64,000 nucleotides of DNA. Source: Pseudonocardia halophobica. GTDB taxonomy: Bacteria; Actinomycetota; Actinomycetes; Mycobacteriales; Pseudonocardiaceae. Both the position numbers and the translations under genes were made by a program. Position 1 is the stretch's first letter, and each line of letters starts with the position of its first letter. The stretch covers positions 1-64,000 of the forward strand of contig NZ_BSFQ01000011.1 in NCBI RefSeq assembly GCF_027922425.1, written 5' to 3'. Positions 32,967 to 40,417 of the stretch are shown here, piece by piece. The notes under the pieces are model-generated. The model was not told the DNA's origin. It saw nothing but the letters and a program-made list of their open reading frames with translations, and ran no database searches.

Positions 32967-34613
32967 ATGCAGCTGAACGGCATCCCTGCCAGTCCCGGGC
33001 GTGCGGGAGGACGCGTCGTGCGCGTCGCCGACGCCCCCGGCGAGCCCCCGGTCGGGCCCGTTCCCACCGATCCGGACACCGAAGCGGGCAGGATCGGACC
33101 CGCGATGGAGCTCGTCTCCGCCCGCCTGCAGACCCGCGCCGACGCCGCGTCGGGCGACGCGAAGGACGTCCTCGAGGCGACGATCACGATGGTCGGCGAC
33201 CCGGCCCTGCTCGAGAACGCCGAGAACCTGGTGCGCGAGGGCGGGCGGCCCGCACCCCGCGCGGTCTGGGAGGCGGCCAACACGTTCGCCGACATGCTCG
33301 CCGCGATGGGCGGCTACATGGGCGAGCGGGCGACCGACGTGCGCGACGTCCGCGACCGGATCGTCGCCGAGCTGCAGGGCCTGCCCGCGCCGGGCGTGGC
33401 CGACCTGGCCGAGCCCGCCGTCCTGGTCGCCGCCGACCTCGCCCCCGCGGACACCGCCGGCCTGCGCCCGGGCATCGCGCTCGCGCTCGTGACCGAGCAG
33501 GGCGGGCCGACCAGCCACACCGCGATCCTCGCCCGCTCGCTGGGCATCCCGGCCGTCGTCGGCTGCGCGGGGGCGCGGCAGCTGGTCGAGGGCGCCTTCG
33601 TCGTGGTGGACGGCGGCGCCGGTTCCGTCGAGGAGGTCGGGTCGGCCGAGGAGGCGGCCGTGATCGTGGAGGCGGTCGAGGCCGTCGAGTGGGACGGCGT
33701 CGGCCGGACCGCCGACGGGCATCCCGTCCCGCTGCTGGCCAACGTCGGCGACGCCGACGGGGCGGCCGCGGCGGCCGAGCGGCGGGCCCAGGGCGTGGGC
33801 CTCTTCCGGACCGAGCTCGCCTTCCTCTCCGCGGCCGAGGAGCCCTCGGAGAAGCGGCAGCGCGAGGTGTACGACGGCGTGCTGGGCGCGTTCGCGGGCA
33901 AGCCGGTGACCGCCCGGACGCTCGACGCCGGTGCCGACAAGCCGTTGCCCTTCCTGACCCTCGACGGCGAGCCGAACCCCGCGCTCGGTGTGCGGGGCCT
34001 GCGGATCGCGCGGGTGCCCGGGAACGGTGCCGACGTCCTGGAGCGCCAGCTCGCCGGGCTGGCCGCGGCGGCGAAGGAGACCGGCGCCGAGCTGAAGGTG
34101 ATGGCGCCCATGGTCGCCACCGCCGAGGAGGCGCGCTTCTTCGTGCAGCGCTGCCGGGCGCACGGGATCACCAGCGCGGGCGTGATGATCGAGATCCCGG
34201 CCGCCGTGCTGGTCGCGCGGGAGATCATGGCCGAGGTGGACTTCGTGTCCGTGGGCACCAACGACCTGGCCCAGTACCTGTTCGCGGCGGACCGCCAGTC
34301 CGGCCCGGTCGCGGCGCTGAACGACCCGTGGCAGCCCGCGCTGCTCCGGCTGATCCGGATGCTGGGCGAGGCCTCCGCGGAGACCGGCGTCCCGGTCGGC
34401 GTGTGCGGCGAGGCCGCTGCCGATCCCGCCCTCGCCCCCGTGCTGGTGGGCCTGGGCGTCGCGACGCTCTCGATGGGCTCCGGCGCGTTGGCCGCGGTCG
34501 GCGCCTCGCTCGCCGGCCTCACCCTGGAGCAGTGCCGGGCCCTGGCCGCGGTCGCCTGCGCCGCCCCGGACCCGATGTCGGCCCGCCAGGCCGTGAGTGC
34601 GCACTGCCCCTAG
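32967..34613 (+). CDS. ptsI: PTS enzyme I (PEP-protein phosphotransferase)
   Basis: A 548-residue cytosolic enzyme that autophosphorylates with PEP and donates to HPr. The phospho-His is H184 in GGPTSHTAILARSLGIP. PEP-site motifs GLFRTELAFL, LDAGADKPLPF and VSVGTNDLAQY follow, and the catalytic Cys is in VGVCGEAAADP. GAGGGAG precedes the ATG. The last residues (AVSAHCP) are encoded by the first arm of a 40-bp hairpin whose loop supplies the TAG stop. The divergent arrangement with fruR-fruK-EIIA-EIIBC-ptsH puts all soluble and membrane PTS parts in one locus. Confidence 0.95.
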   Translation: MQLNGIPASPGRAGGRVVRVADAPGEPPVGPVPTDPDTEAGRIGPAMELVSARLQTRADAASGDAKDVLEATITMVGDPALLENAENLVREGGRPAPRAVWEAANTFADMLAAMGGYMGERATDVRDVRDRIVAELQGLPAPGVADLAEPAVLVAADLAPADTAGLRPGIALALVTEQGGPTSHTAILARSLGIPAVVGCAGARQLVEGAFVVVDGGAGSVEEVGSAEEAAVIVEAVEAVEWDGVGRTADGHPVPLLANVGDADGAAAAAERRAQGVGLFRTELAFLSAAEEPSEKRQREVYDGVLGAFAGKPVTARTLDAGADKPLPFLTLDGEPNPALGVRGLRIARVPGNGADVLERQLAGLAAAAKETGAELKVMAPMVATAEEARFFVQRCRAHGITSAGVMIEIPAAVLVAREIMAEVDFVSVGTNDLAQYLFAADRQSGPVAALNDPWQPALLRLIRMLGEASAETGVPVGVCGEAAADPALAPVLVGLGVATLSMGSGALAAVGASLAGLTLEQCRALAAVACAAPDPMSARQAVSAHCP

Positions 34614-34632
34614 AGGGGCGGTACGCGCTCAC
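34593..34632. terminator. 40-bp hairpin carrying the ptsI stop codon
   Basis: Arms GTGAGTGCGCACTGCCCC and GGGGCGGTACGCGCTCAC pair with three G-U/mismatch positions. The loop TAGA holds the ptsI stop. Same 18+4+18 design as 6288 and 18147. No U-tract follows. Confidence 0.65.
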
Positions 34633-34683
34633 GACCCCTGGTGAGCTGCGGAAACCGGTCGGCTGTGAGCTGCGCTCGCGGGT

Positions 34684-34989
34684 TCAGCGCGGATGCTTGC
34701 GTGGGCGGCCGGGGCGGCGCTTGACGGGCACGACCACGCCCTCCTGGAAGATCTCGCCGCCCCACACGCCCCACGGCTCGCGTCGCCGCAGCGCCCCGGC
34801 CAGGCACTCGGCCCGCATGGGGCAGCCGCGGCAGGCGGCCTTCGCGCGGTCGAGGTCGGCCGGGTCGTCGGCGAACCACATCCCGCCGCCGGGCCCGTGA
34901 CAGGGCAGCTCGGTGGCGAGGAGATCCGCGGGGCCGGCTGCCGTCCCCCCGGCAGCCGGTCCCGCGGGTACACCCGCGATCGTCCTCAC
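34684..34989 (-). CDS. whiB7: WhiB7-type iron-sulfur transcriptional regulator
   Basis: A 101-residue WhiB-family protein. The four [4Fe-4S] Cys ligands are C30, C53, C56 and C62 (C...CxxC...C). The family turn GVWGG is at 74-78. A C-terminal AT-hook-like KRRPGRPRK follows, which is the feature that separates WhiB7 from other WhiB proteins. WhiB7 binds the primary sigma factor and activates intrinsic antibiotic-resistance genes under ribosome stress. The GTG start overlaps the stop of an upstream frame (GTGA). It is preceded by a long, structured leader, as known for other whiB7 genes. Confidence 0.82.
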   Translation of the reverse strand: MRTIAGVPAGPAAGGTAAGPADLLATELPCHGPGGGMWFADDPADLDRAKAACRGCPMRAECLAGALRRREPWGVWGGEIFQEGVVVPVKRRPGRPRKHPR

Positions 34990-35207
34990 TTCCGTGCACC
35001 CCCACGATCGCCGGTCCTCCGGTCCCCCGGCCGGAGTTGCCACTGCGCCCGTCGCCCTCCCCCCGACCGGCGGGACCGGGCGCGCACCCGTCGAACGGCG
35101 CCTCCCGGACGGCCCACCGGCCACCGCACTCGGTGACGAGGGGCGCAGCAGCACGGGAACCACCCTGCCGCCTGCTGCGTGTGCGCGGATCCGGAGAAAG
35201 TCCCCAT
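34986..35207 (-). CDS. Candidate leader/upstream ORF of whiB7
   Basis: A 73-codon frame starting at ATG 35205-35207 and ending in a TGA that overlaps the whiB7 GTG. Its beginning encodes MGTFSGSAHTQQAAGWFPCC and the rest is Arg/Gly-rich, unlike a folded protein. Known whiB7 leaders contain a translated upstream ORF whose stalled translation controls attenuation, so a regulatory peptide is plausible. There is no ribosome binding site I can name. It may simply be chance in GC-rich DNA. Confidence 0.3.
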   Translation of the reverse strand: MGTFSGSAHTQQAAGWFPCCCAPRHRVRWPVGRPGGAVRRVRARSRRSGGGRRAQWQLRPGDRRTGDRGGARK

Positions 35208-35231
35208 CCGGCTCGCCGGATCCCCTAGGGG
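35206..35231 (-). promoter_or_regulatory. Secondary structure in the whiB7 leader
   Basis: ATCCGGCTCGCCGGAT (35206-35221) is a perfect 6-base stem with a 4-base loop and includes the ATG of the candidate leader ORF. It is followed by the palindrome CCCCTAGGGG (35222-35231). On the minus strand these lie just after a TACACA hexamer (about 35258-35263). Attenuation-type control is inferred from the family. Confidence 0.3.
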
Positions 35232-35751
35232 TTCGGACTGCGGATCCCGGTTGTGTAGCGTGCCCACCTCTCTCCGACTCCGTCCGGCGGTCGAATGTGA
35301 CGGTCCTGGCCGGAAAAGTTGTCGCCAGGGCCGGCCGGCGATCGCGGCTGCGGCGTCGGTCGCCGGCGCCGACGGTCGGTCCATGATCACCGGACGGGAC
35401 CGTTCGCGGCCGGGTGTGGCCGCCATCGGCCCTGGACAGCGATCACGGGCGCGGCAGGATCGCGCTGAGGTCCCCGACGGCGCTCGGGGCAGGGGCGCCC
35501 GGGAGCGCCGCTGCTGGGCATGATCGCCGTACCGGACCCTTCATGGTCGGATGTGGCCGTCCACGGTCTCGAACGGTGATCACGGGCACTGCTCGAACGG
35601 CTCCGGCCGGCGATCACGGGCGGAGGATCGCGGCTGGGTCGGCCGGGCTTGCGATCCGCATCCCTTCGGACCGTTCGGCTCGGGCTGATCACCACCCGGC
35701 CGGCGGTGCGTGAGGTCGTCGAAGCGCGGCGCGGGCGATAGCGTCGCCGAC
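35208..35751. other. Intergenic region between whiB7 and the SDR gene
   Basis: About 540 bases without a convincing gene. The left part is the whiB7 promoter/leader. The middle (about 35382-35660) contains two copies of an imperfect ~137-bp repeat. The right end holds a TAGCGT hexamer seven bases before the SDR ATG. Confidence 0.6.
35382..35660. repeat. Two-copy imperfect ~137-bp intergenic repeat
   Basis: CATGATCACCGGACGGGACC (from 35382) and CATGATCGCCGTACCGGACC (from 35519) start two units. Later shared blocks include CGGNTGTGGCCG and GCGATCACGGGC/GTGATCACGGGC. The unit length is not a multiple of three in any conserved frame. The leading CATGATCGCC resembles the core of the larger array at 36.6-37.5 kb. 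Confidence 0.5.
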
Positions 35752-36588
35752 ATGGTCGATCACGGCGCTCCTCCCGTCGCCCTCGTCACCGGCGGAGGCA
35801 GCGGGATCGGCCGCGCCACCGTCGCCCGACTGCGCGCCGCGGAGTGGTCGGTGCTGCTCGCCGACCTCAACCCGGAGACCGGCCCGCGTGCGGCCGACGA
35901 TCTGGGCGCGGCCTTCGAGCGCGTCGACGTGGCCGAGGAGGCGCAGGTCGAGGCGGCGGTCGCGCGGTGCGTCGCCGAGTACGGCCGGATCGACGCCGTG
36001 GTCAACAACGCCGGCGTGGGCGGTGCCTTCGGCGCCCTCACCGACCTCGCGGTCGAGGACTGGGACTACACGTTCGCCGTGCTGGTCCGCGGGGTGTTCC
36101 TCGGTGTCAAGCACGGGGCGCGGGCGATGCGGGCGGCCGGGGCCGGCGGCGCGATCGTCAACGTCGCCTCCATCGCGGCGTACGGCGGCGGGGCCGGGCC
36201 GCAGGCCTACTCGGCGGCGAAGGCCGCGGTGCTGAACCTGACCCGGGTCGCGGCCGTCGAGCTGGCGGAGGACCGGATCCGGGTCAACGCGGTGTGCCCG
36301 GGCGTGATCGCGACGCCGCTGGTCGGGCGGGACCCGGCGCGGGCCCTCGACGGGGTGCAGCCGTGGCCGGAGGTGGGGCGGCCCGAGGACGTCGCCGAGG
36401 TGATCGCCTTCCTGTGCGACGACGCCTCCCGCTTCGTGACGGGCGAGGAGATCACGGTCGACGGCGGGCTCACCGCGGCCGGCCCCCGCATCCACGCGGC
36501 GTACGGCGGCGACCCGCGGAAGCGTGGCCTGACGGGGGTCAACCGCGGCACCACGGGCGAACCCCCGACCATCCGGTCGGGTCGGTGA
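35752..36588 (+). CDS. Short-chain dehydrogenase/reductase
   Basis: A 278-residue classical SDR. The cofactor motif is TGGGSGIG (13-20), NNAGVGG is present, and the catalytic Ser is in NVASIAAYGG with the YSAAK Tyr/Lys pair. An acidic residue after strand 2 (LADLN) indicates NAD(H). The substrate is unknown. I chose the ATG at 35752, seven bases after TAGCGT. The last ~35 residues (after VDGGLTAAGP) are an Arg/Gly/Pro-rich tail beyond the normal SDR end and may reflect loss of the original stop into the following repeat region. Confidence 0.87.
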   Translation: MVDHGAPPVALVTGGGSGIGRATVARLRAAEWSVLLADLNPETGPRAADDLGAAFERVDVAEEAQVEAAVARCVAEYGRIDAVVNNAGVGGAFGALTDLAVEDWDYTFAVLVRGVFLGVKHGARAMRAAGAGGAIVNVASIAAYGGGAGPQAYSAAKAAVLNLTRVAAVELAEDRIRVNAVCPGVIATPLVGRDPARALDGVQPWPEVGRPEDVAEVIAFLCDDASRFVTGEEITVDGGLTAAGPRIHAAYGGDPRKRGLTGVNRGTTGEPPTIRSGR

Positions 36589-36612
36589 GGTCGGTGGCTC
36601 GATCGACCGTCG

Positions 36613-37470
36613 GCAAGATCGCTGATCGGGTGCACCGGCGGCGCTGCGAGCCTCGAGCGCAGTGCTCGCGAGGACGTCGGTTCGGGCGCCGCCACCGCTC
36701 CCACATGATCGCTGTTTCCGTGCATCTACGGTTACGCGGGTCGTCTCCAGTGCACCGGGGTGGCGATCATGGTCCGCCGACCGGCGACACACGGGATCGG
36801 AGCGTGGCCGGCGTGCGAGGTGCCGACGCCGCAGGTGAGCGCGGTCGGGTTCAGGTGCTGCCGGTCCCCGGCATGATCGCCACCTCCGTGCACTGAGGGT
36901 TGCGCGGGGAGCCGTGAGTGCAGCTTCCGCGGAGGGCGTCGCATAGGCAACCGCCGCCGCGACGGCATGATCGCTATCCGGGTGCACGGACAGTTCCGTG
37001 AGGAGCCCTGAGCGCCGCGAAGTGATGATCACGGTGCGCGATCGGCGCTGCTCGTTGCTCGGATGCTGAGAGGTTCGGCTGCACGGGCCGCGTCCACATG
37101 ATCGTTGTTCGGGTGCCCCGACGGCTGCGCGCCGGGCCCTGAGCGCACGCTCTGCGGAGGGCATCGCACAGGCGATCGCCGTCGCGCCCGCAAGATCGCT
37201 GTTTCCGTGCACCGACGGTTCGGCAAGGAGTCCTCAACGCAGCGGATCGGCGTTCACGGTCGGCACTGCCCACTGCTCGGATGCTGACGGTTTCAGGTGC
37301 TGACCGCCCGGCGCCGTCATGATCGCTGTTCTCGTGCATCGAAGGCTTCGCGAGGAGCCGTGGGCGCACCACGCCAACGATCATGGTCCGGTGGCTGGCG
37401 CCGCGTTCGCCGACCGACGGCACACGCAGTCGGAGTGCGGCACGGCAGCTGTGGCCGACGTGCGAGGTGC
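36613..37470. repeat. Non-coding array of seven imperfect repeat units
   Basis: Seven units each open with a core like CATGATCGCTGTTTCCGTGC followed by A(C/T)NGACGGTT, a Gly-rich GAGGAGCC block and TGAGCGC. Cores start near 36615, 36705, 36873, 36967, 37098, 37192 and 37319, giving spacings of about 90, 168, 94, 131, 94 and 127. Units fall into three length types (~94, ~130, ~160) that recur: units 3 and 5 share GCGGAGGGC(G/A)TCGCA, units 4 and 6 share TGCTCGGATGCTGA, and units 2 and 7 share GATCATGGTCCG and GACGTGCGAGGTGCC-like tails. Lengths not divisible by three and shifting frames argue against coding. No gene is visible in the ~900-base gap. Confidence 0.7.
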
Positions 37471-37487
37471 CCTGGGCGGGTCGGCGG

Positions 37488-37805
37488 TCAGGTGGTGACC
37501 GCCGCCTGCCCCAGCGCCTCGGTGAGTAGCGCGCGGACGTGCGCGCTCTCCGCGGTGTAGTAGATGAACGTGCCCTCGCGCCGGCCCTCGACCAGCCCCG
37601 CCAGGCGCAACTTGGCCAGGTGCTGGCTCACCGCCGTGGGTGCCGCGCCGACCAGCTCCGCGAGGCAAGCCACCGAGGTCTCGCCCTGCAGTAGCGCCCA
37701 GAGGATCTTGATGCGGGTGGGGTCGGCGAGCAGGCGCAGCGAGTCGGCCGCCCGGCGGACCTCCTGCTCGGACGGCATCGCGAAGTCCGGGATGCCCTCG
37801 TGCAC
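37488..37805 (-). CDS. ArsR/SmtB-family metalloregulator
   Basis: A 105-residue winged-helix repressor with the core SVACLAELVGAAPTAVSQHLAKLRLAGLVEGRREGTFIYY (here in part). Cys47 in the alpha-3 helix and His residues near 89 are possible metal ligands, but neither the CxCxxC ArsR site nor a full alpha-5 SmtB site is complete, so the metal cannot be assigned. It is divergent from a P1B-type ATPase with two inverted repeats in the 98-base gap. The GTG lies six bases after TAGACT, suggesting a leaderless message. Its 3' end abuts the repeat array. Confidence 0.87.
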   Translation of the reverse strand: MHEGIPDFAMPSEQEVRRAADSLRLLADPTRIKILWALLQGETSVACLAELVGAAPTAVSQHLAKLRLAGLVEGRREGTFIYYTAESAHVRALLTEALGQAAVTT

Positions 37806-37821
37806 GCCGCGAGTCTAGCGA

Positions 37822-37894
37822 ACACCTGAGCGACCGTGCAGGTGTCAGGATCACTTTCCATCTGAGTGCATACCTTCGTGCATGCGCAGGTATG
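37822..37894. promoter_or_regulatory. Two inverted repeats between arsR and the metal ATPase
   Basis: ACACCTG (37822-37828) pairs with CAGGTGT (37839-37845), and CATACCT (37869-37875) pairs with AGGTATG (37888-37894). Both share an ACCT/AGGT core. The second overlaps the TATGTT hexamer (37891-37896) that lies seven bases before the ATPase ATG. This fits binding by the ArsR repressor at two sites. Confidence 0.55.
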
Positions 37895-37903
37895 TTCTCA
37901 CGC

Positions 37904-39820
37904 ATGCTGTCTCTGCCCGAGGTGCGGAGCGCCGCGCTGGCCCTGCTCTTCTTCGCCGCCGCCGTGCCCGCCGACCTGCTCGGGGCGCCGTGGCCGCTCG
38001 TCGCCCTGCTCTACGCCGCCTGCTACGTCACGGGCGGATGGGAGCCGGCCTGGTCCGGGCTGCAGGCGCTGCGCGAGCGGACCCTCGACGTCGACCTGTT
38101 GATGATCGTCGCCGCGCTCGGCGCCGCGGCGATCGGCCAGCACCTCGACGGCGCGCTGCTGATCGTGATCTTCGCGAGCTCCGGCGCGCTCGAGGCGGTG
38201 ATGACCGCCCGCACCCGCGCGAGCATCACCGGTCTCCTGGACCTCGCGCCCGAGACGGCCCACCGGATCGCCGACGGCCGGGAGGAGTCGGTCCGGGCCG
38301 CGGACCTCGCGGTCGGGGACGAGGTCGCCGTGCGGCCGGGGGAGAAGATCCCCGCGGACGGCACCGTCCGCGACGGGGCCACCGAGGTCGATGCCTCCAC
38401 CCTCACCGGCGAGCCGCTGCCGATCCGCCGCGGCCCCGGCGACCAGGTGTTCGCCGGCACGCTCAACGGCACCGGGACGGTGCGGGTCCGGGTCGACCGC
38501 GACCCGGCGGACACGGTGCTGGCCGGGATCGCGGCGCAGGTGGAGCGGGCGGCCGAGACCAAGTCGAAGCGCCAGCTCTTCGTCGAGAAGGTGGAGCAGC
38601 GCTACTCGGTGGTGGTCGTGGTCGCCGCCCTCGCGCTGCTGGTCGGGCCGCTGCTCTTCGGCGCCGACTTCCGCGACACGCTGCTGCGCGCGATGACGTT
38701 CATGATCGTCGCCTCGCCCTGCGCCGTGGTGCTCGCGACGATGCCGCCGCTGCTCGCCGCGGTCGCCGTCGCGGGCCGGCGCGGCGTGCTGCTCAAGGAC
38801 GCCGGCGTGGTCGAGGCGCTCGCCGAGGTCGACGCGGTTGCCTTGGACAAGACCGGCACCGTCACCCGCGGCCGCCCCGAGGTCCGCGCCGTCGAGCCGC
38901 TCGACGGCCGCTCCGCCGACGAGCTGCTCGCCCTCGCCGCCGCCGTGGAGGAGGGCTCGGAGCACGTGCTGGGCCGCGCGGTCGTCACCGAGGCCCGCCG
39001 TCGGACCCTGCCCCTCCCCGAAGTCCGCGACTTCGCCGCCCTGCCCGGCGAGGGCGTGCGCGGGGTCGTGGGGACGACCGTGATCACGGTCGGGCGCCCG
39101 ACCGGCGGCGAGGAGCGGGATCGGGTGGCCGAGGCGGAGCGCGAGGGCCACACCGCGGTCGTCGTGCGCGTCGACGACGTTCCCGTCGGTCTGCTCGTCC
39201 TCGCCGACGAGGTCCGCCTCGGCGCCGCGGAGGCGATCGCGGCCGTCGGCCGGGCCGTCGCCCCGCCCGTCCTGCTCACCGGCGACGCCGAGGGCCCGGC
39301 CCGGCTGGTCGGCGACCGGATCGGGGTGGGCGAGGTCCGTGCCGGGCTGCTGCCCGCCGACAAGGCCGCGGCCGTCGAGGAGCTCGAGCGCGGCGGCCGG
39401 CGGGTGCTCGCCGCCGGCGACGGCCTCAACGACGCCCCGCTGCTGGCGACCGCGCACGTCGGGCTGGCCGTCGGGGAGGGTGCCGGGACGCTCTCGGTCG
39501 AGGCGGCCGACGGCGTCCTGCTGCGGGACCCGCTCGGCGCGCTCGCGCCGCTGGCCGCCCTGGCCCGCCGGGCCCGGCGGGTCGCGCGCGCCAACCTGGC
39601 GTTCGCCGCCGTCGTCATCGTCGGGCTGGTGACCTGGGACCTGGTCGGGACGCTGCCGCTGGCCCTCGGCGTGGCCGGGCACGAGCTGTCGACGGTGCTG
39701 GTCTGCCTGAACGGGCTGCGGCTGCTGCTGCGCCCCGGCTGGCCGGCGTCAGAGCGCGGTGAGCGCGGCGAGCGCCATGCGGCGGAGCAGGCCGGCGACC
39801 TCGTCGGGAGCCGCGCGTGA
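37904..39820 (+). CDS. P1B-type heavy-metal-transporting ATPase (P1B-4-like)
   Basis: A 638-residue membrane ATPase exporting a transition metal. Motifs: TGE (168-170), the membrane metal site SPC (271-273), the phosphorylated D315 in DKTGT, and GDGLNDAPLL. It lacks an N-terminal metal-binding domain and has few N-terminal helices. With SPC and the late HELSTVLVCLNGLRLL it resembles the P1B-4 (Co/Fe/Zn) group. The usual HP dipeptide of the nucleotide-binding domain reads HV (354-355), an unusual change. ATG 37904 fits the leaderless pattern better than ATG 37892, which lies inside the operator. The last 72 bases overlap the opposing TetR gene. Confidence 0.88.
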   Translation: MLSLPEVRSAALALLFFAAAVPADLLGAPWPLVALLYAACYVTGGWEPAWSGLQALRERTLDVDLLMIVAALGAAAIGQHLDGALLIVIFASSGALEAVMTARTRASITGLLDLAPETAHRIADGREESVRAADLAVGDEVAVRPGEKIPADGTVRDGATEVDASTLTGEPLPIRRGPGDQVFAGTLNGTGTVRVRVDRDPADTVLAGIAAQVERAAETKSKRQLFVEKVEQRYSVVVVVAALALLVGPLLFGADFRDTLLRAMTFMIVASPCAVVLATMPPLLAAVAVAGRRGVLLKDAGVVEALAEVDAVALDKTGTVTRGRPEVRAVEPLDGRSADELLALAAAVEEGSEHVLGRAVVTEARRRTLPLPEVRDFAALPGEGVRGVVGTTVITVGRPTGGEERDRVAEAEREGHTAVVVRVDDVPVGLLVLADEVRLGAAEAIAAVGRAVAPPVLLTGDAEGPARLVGDRIGVGEVRAGLLPADKAAAVEELERGGRRVLAAGDGLNDAPLLATAHVGLAVGEGAGTLSVEAADGVLLRDPLGALAPLAALARRARRVARANLAFAAVVIVGLVTWDLVGTLPLALGVAGHELSTVLVCLNGLRLLLRPGWPASERGERGERHAAEQAGDLVGSRA

Positions 39821-40321
39821 GCCGCTGTGCGGGGTGGAGTTGAGCAACCCGAACGTGCCGTGCGCGGCCACGCGGGCGGCGTCGGGGTCGAGCCCGGGGT
39901 GCAGCCGGCGCAGCGTGTCGACCCAGATCTCGACGTAGGTGCGCTGCAGCCGGCGCACCCGCCGCCGGTCCCCCTCGGGCAGGTTGTCGAGGTCCCGGTC
40001 CTGCACCACGATCAGCTCCGGCTCGCGCAGCGCGAACTCCAGCTGGAAGTCGACGAGCGCGGCCAGCACCTCGTCCGGCTCGCCCGTGGACCGCTCCCGC
40101 CCGCCGGCGAGCAGGCGCTCGCTGATGTCCACGAGCAGCTCGGCGAGCAGCGCCTCCTTGCCCGGGAAGTGCCGGTACAGCGCCGGCCCGCTGATCCCGA
40201 CGGCGGCCCCCAGCTCGGCGATGCTCACCCCGTGGAAGCCGTGCCGGGCGAAGAGGACGGCGGCCGTGCGGAGGATCTGCTCACGCCGGGAGGGTGCGTT
40301 GTCGACCCGCGGCGCCGCCAT
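39749..40321 (-). CDS. TetR-family regulator, likely of the liu-type carboxylase operon
   Basis: A 190-residue TetR protein with helix-turn-helix GVSIAELGAAVGISGPALYRHFPGKEALL (here in part) and a ligand domain of KstR2-like appearance. Its start lies six bases after TACGCT. A 16-base motif 22 bases upstream of its start (40343) is repeated twice just before the carboxylase operon at 43141, which indicates autoregulation and control of that operon. Mycobacteria have a comparable TetR near accD1-accA1-fadE19, which supports the link. The effector is probably an acyl-CoA of leucine breakdown, by inference. Confidence 0.87.
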   Translation of the reverse strand: MAAPRVDNAPSRREQILRTAAVLFARHGFHGVSIAELGAAVGISGPALYRHFPGKEALLAELLVDISERLLAGGRERSTGEPDEVLAALVDFQLEFALREPELIVVQDRDLDNLPEGDRRRVRRLQRTYVEIWVDTLRRLHPGLDPDAARVAAHGTFGLLNSTPHSGSRAAPDEVAGLLRRMALAALTAL

Positions 40322-40342
40322 CGGGCCAGCGTAGCGCCTCTG

Positions 40343-40358
40343 GTTAACGTTCGCTAAC
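40343..40358. promoter_or_regulatory. TetR operator candidate, copy 1
   Basis: GTTAACGTTCGCTAAC, an imperfect 16-base palindrome, lies 22 bases before the TetR start. It matches 43104-43119 at 15 of 16 bases and 43085-43100 at 13 of 16. Confidence 0.6.
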
Positions 40359-40417
40359 ACCCGCCCGGGTCGCCACGTCTCAGGCCCGGCACAGGACGCG
40401 GCACCTACCCTGGTCCC

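Noticed and set aside
34610-34625. The ptsI hairpin as an intrinsic terminator with U-tract
   Set aside because: No run of T follows any of the three 40-bp hairpins, so classical Rho-independent termination is not shown. I list them as terminators by position only.
36613-37470. Minus-strand frames encoding repeated HGNSDHAGA-like peptides in the repeat array
   Set aside because: Unit lengths are not multiples of three, frames break between units and no start signal is convincing, so the peptide similarity only mirrors the DNA repeat.
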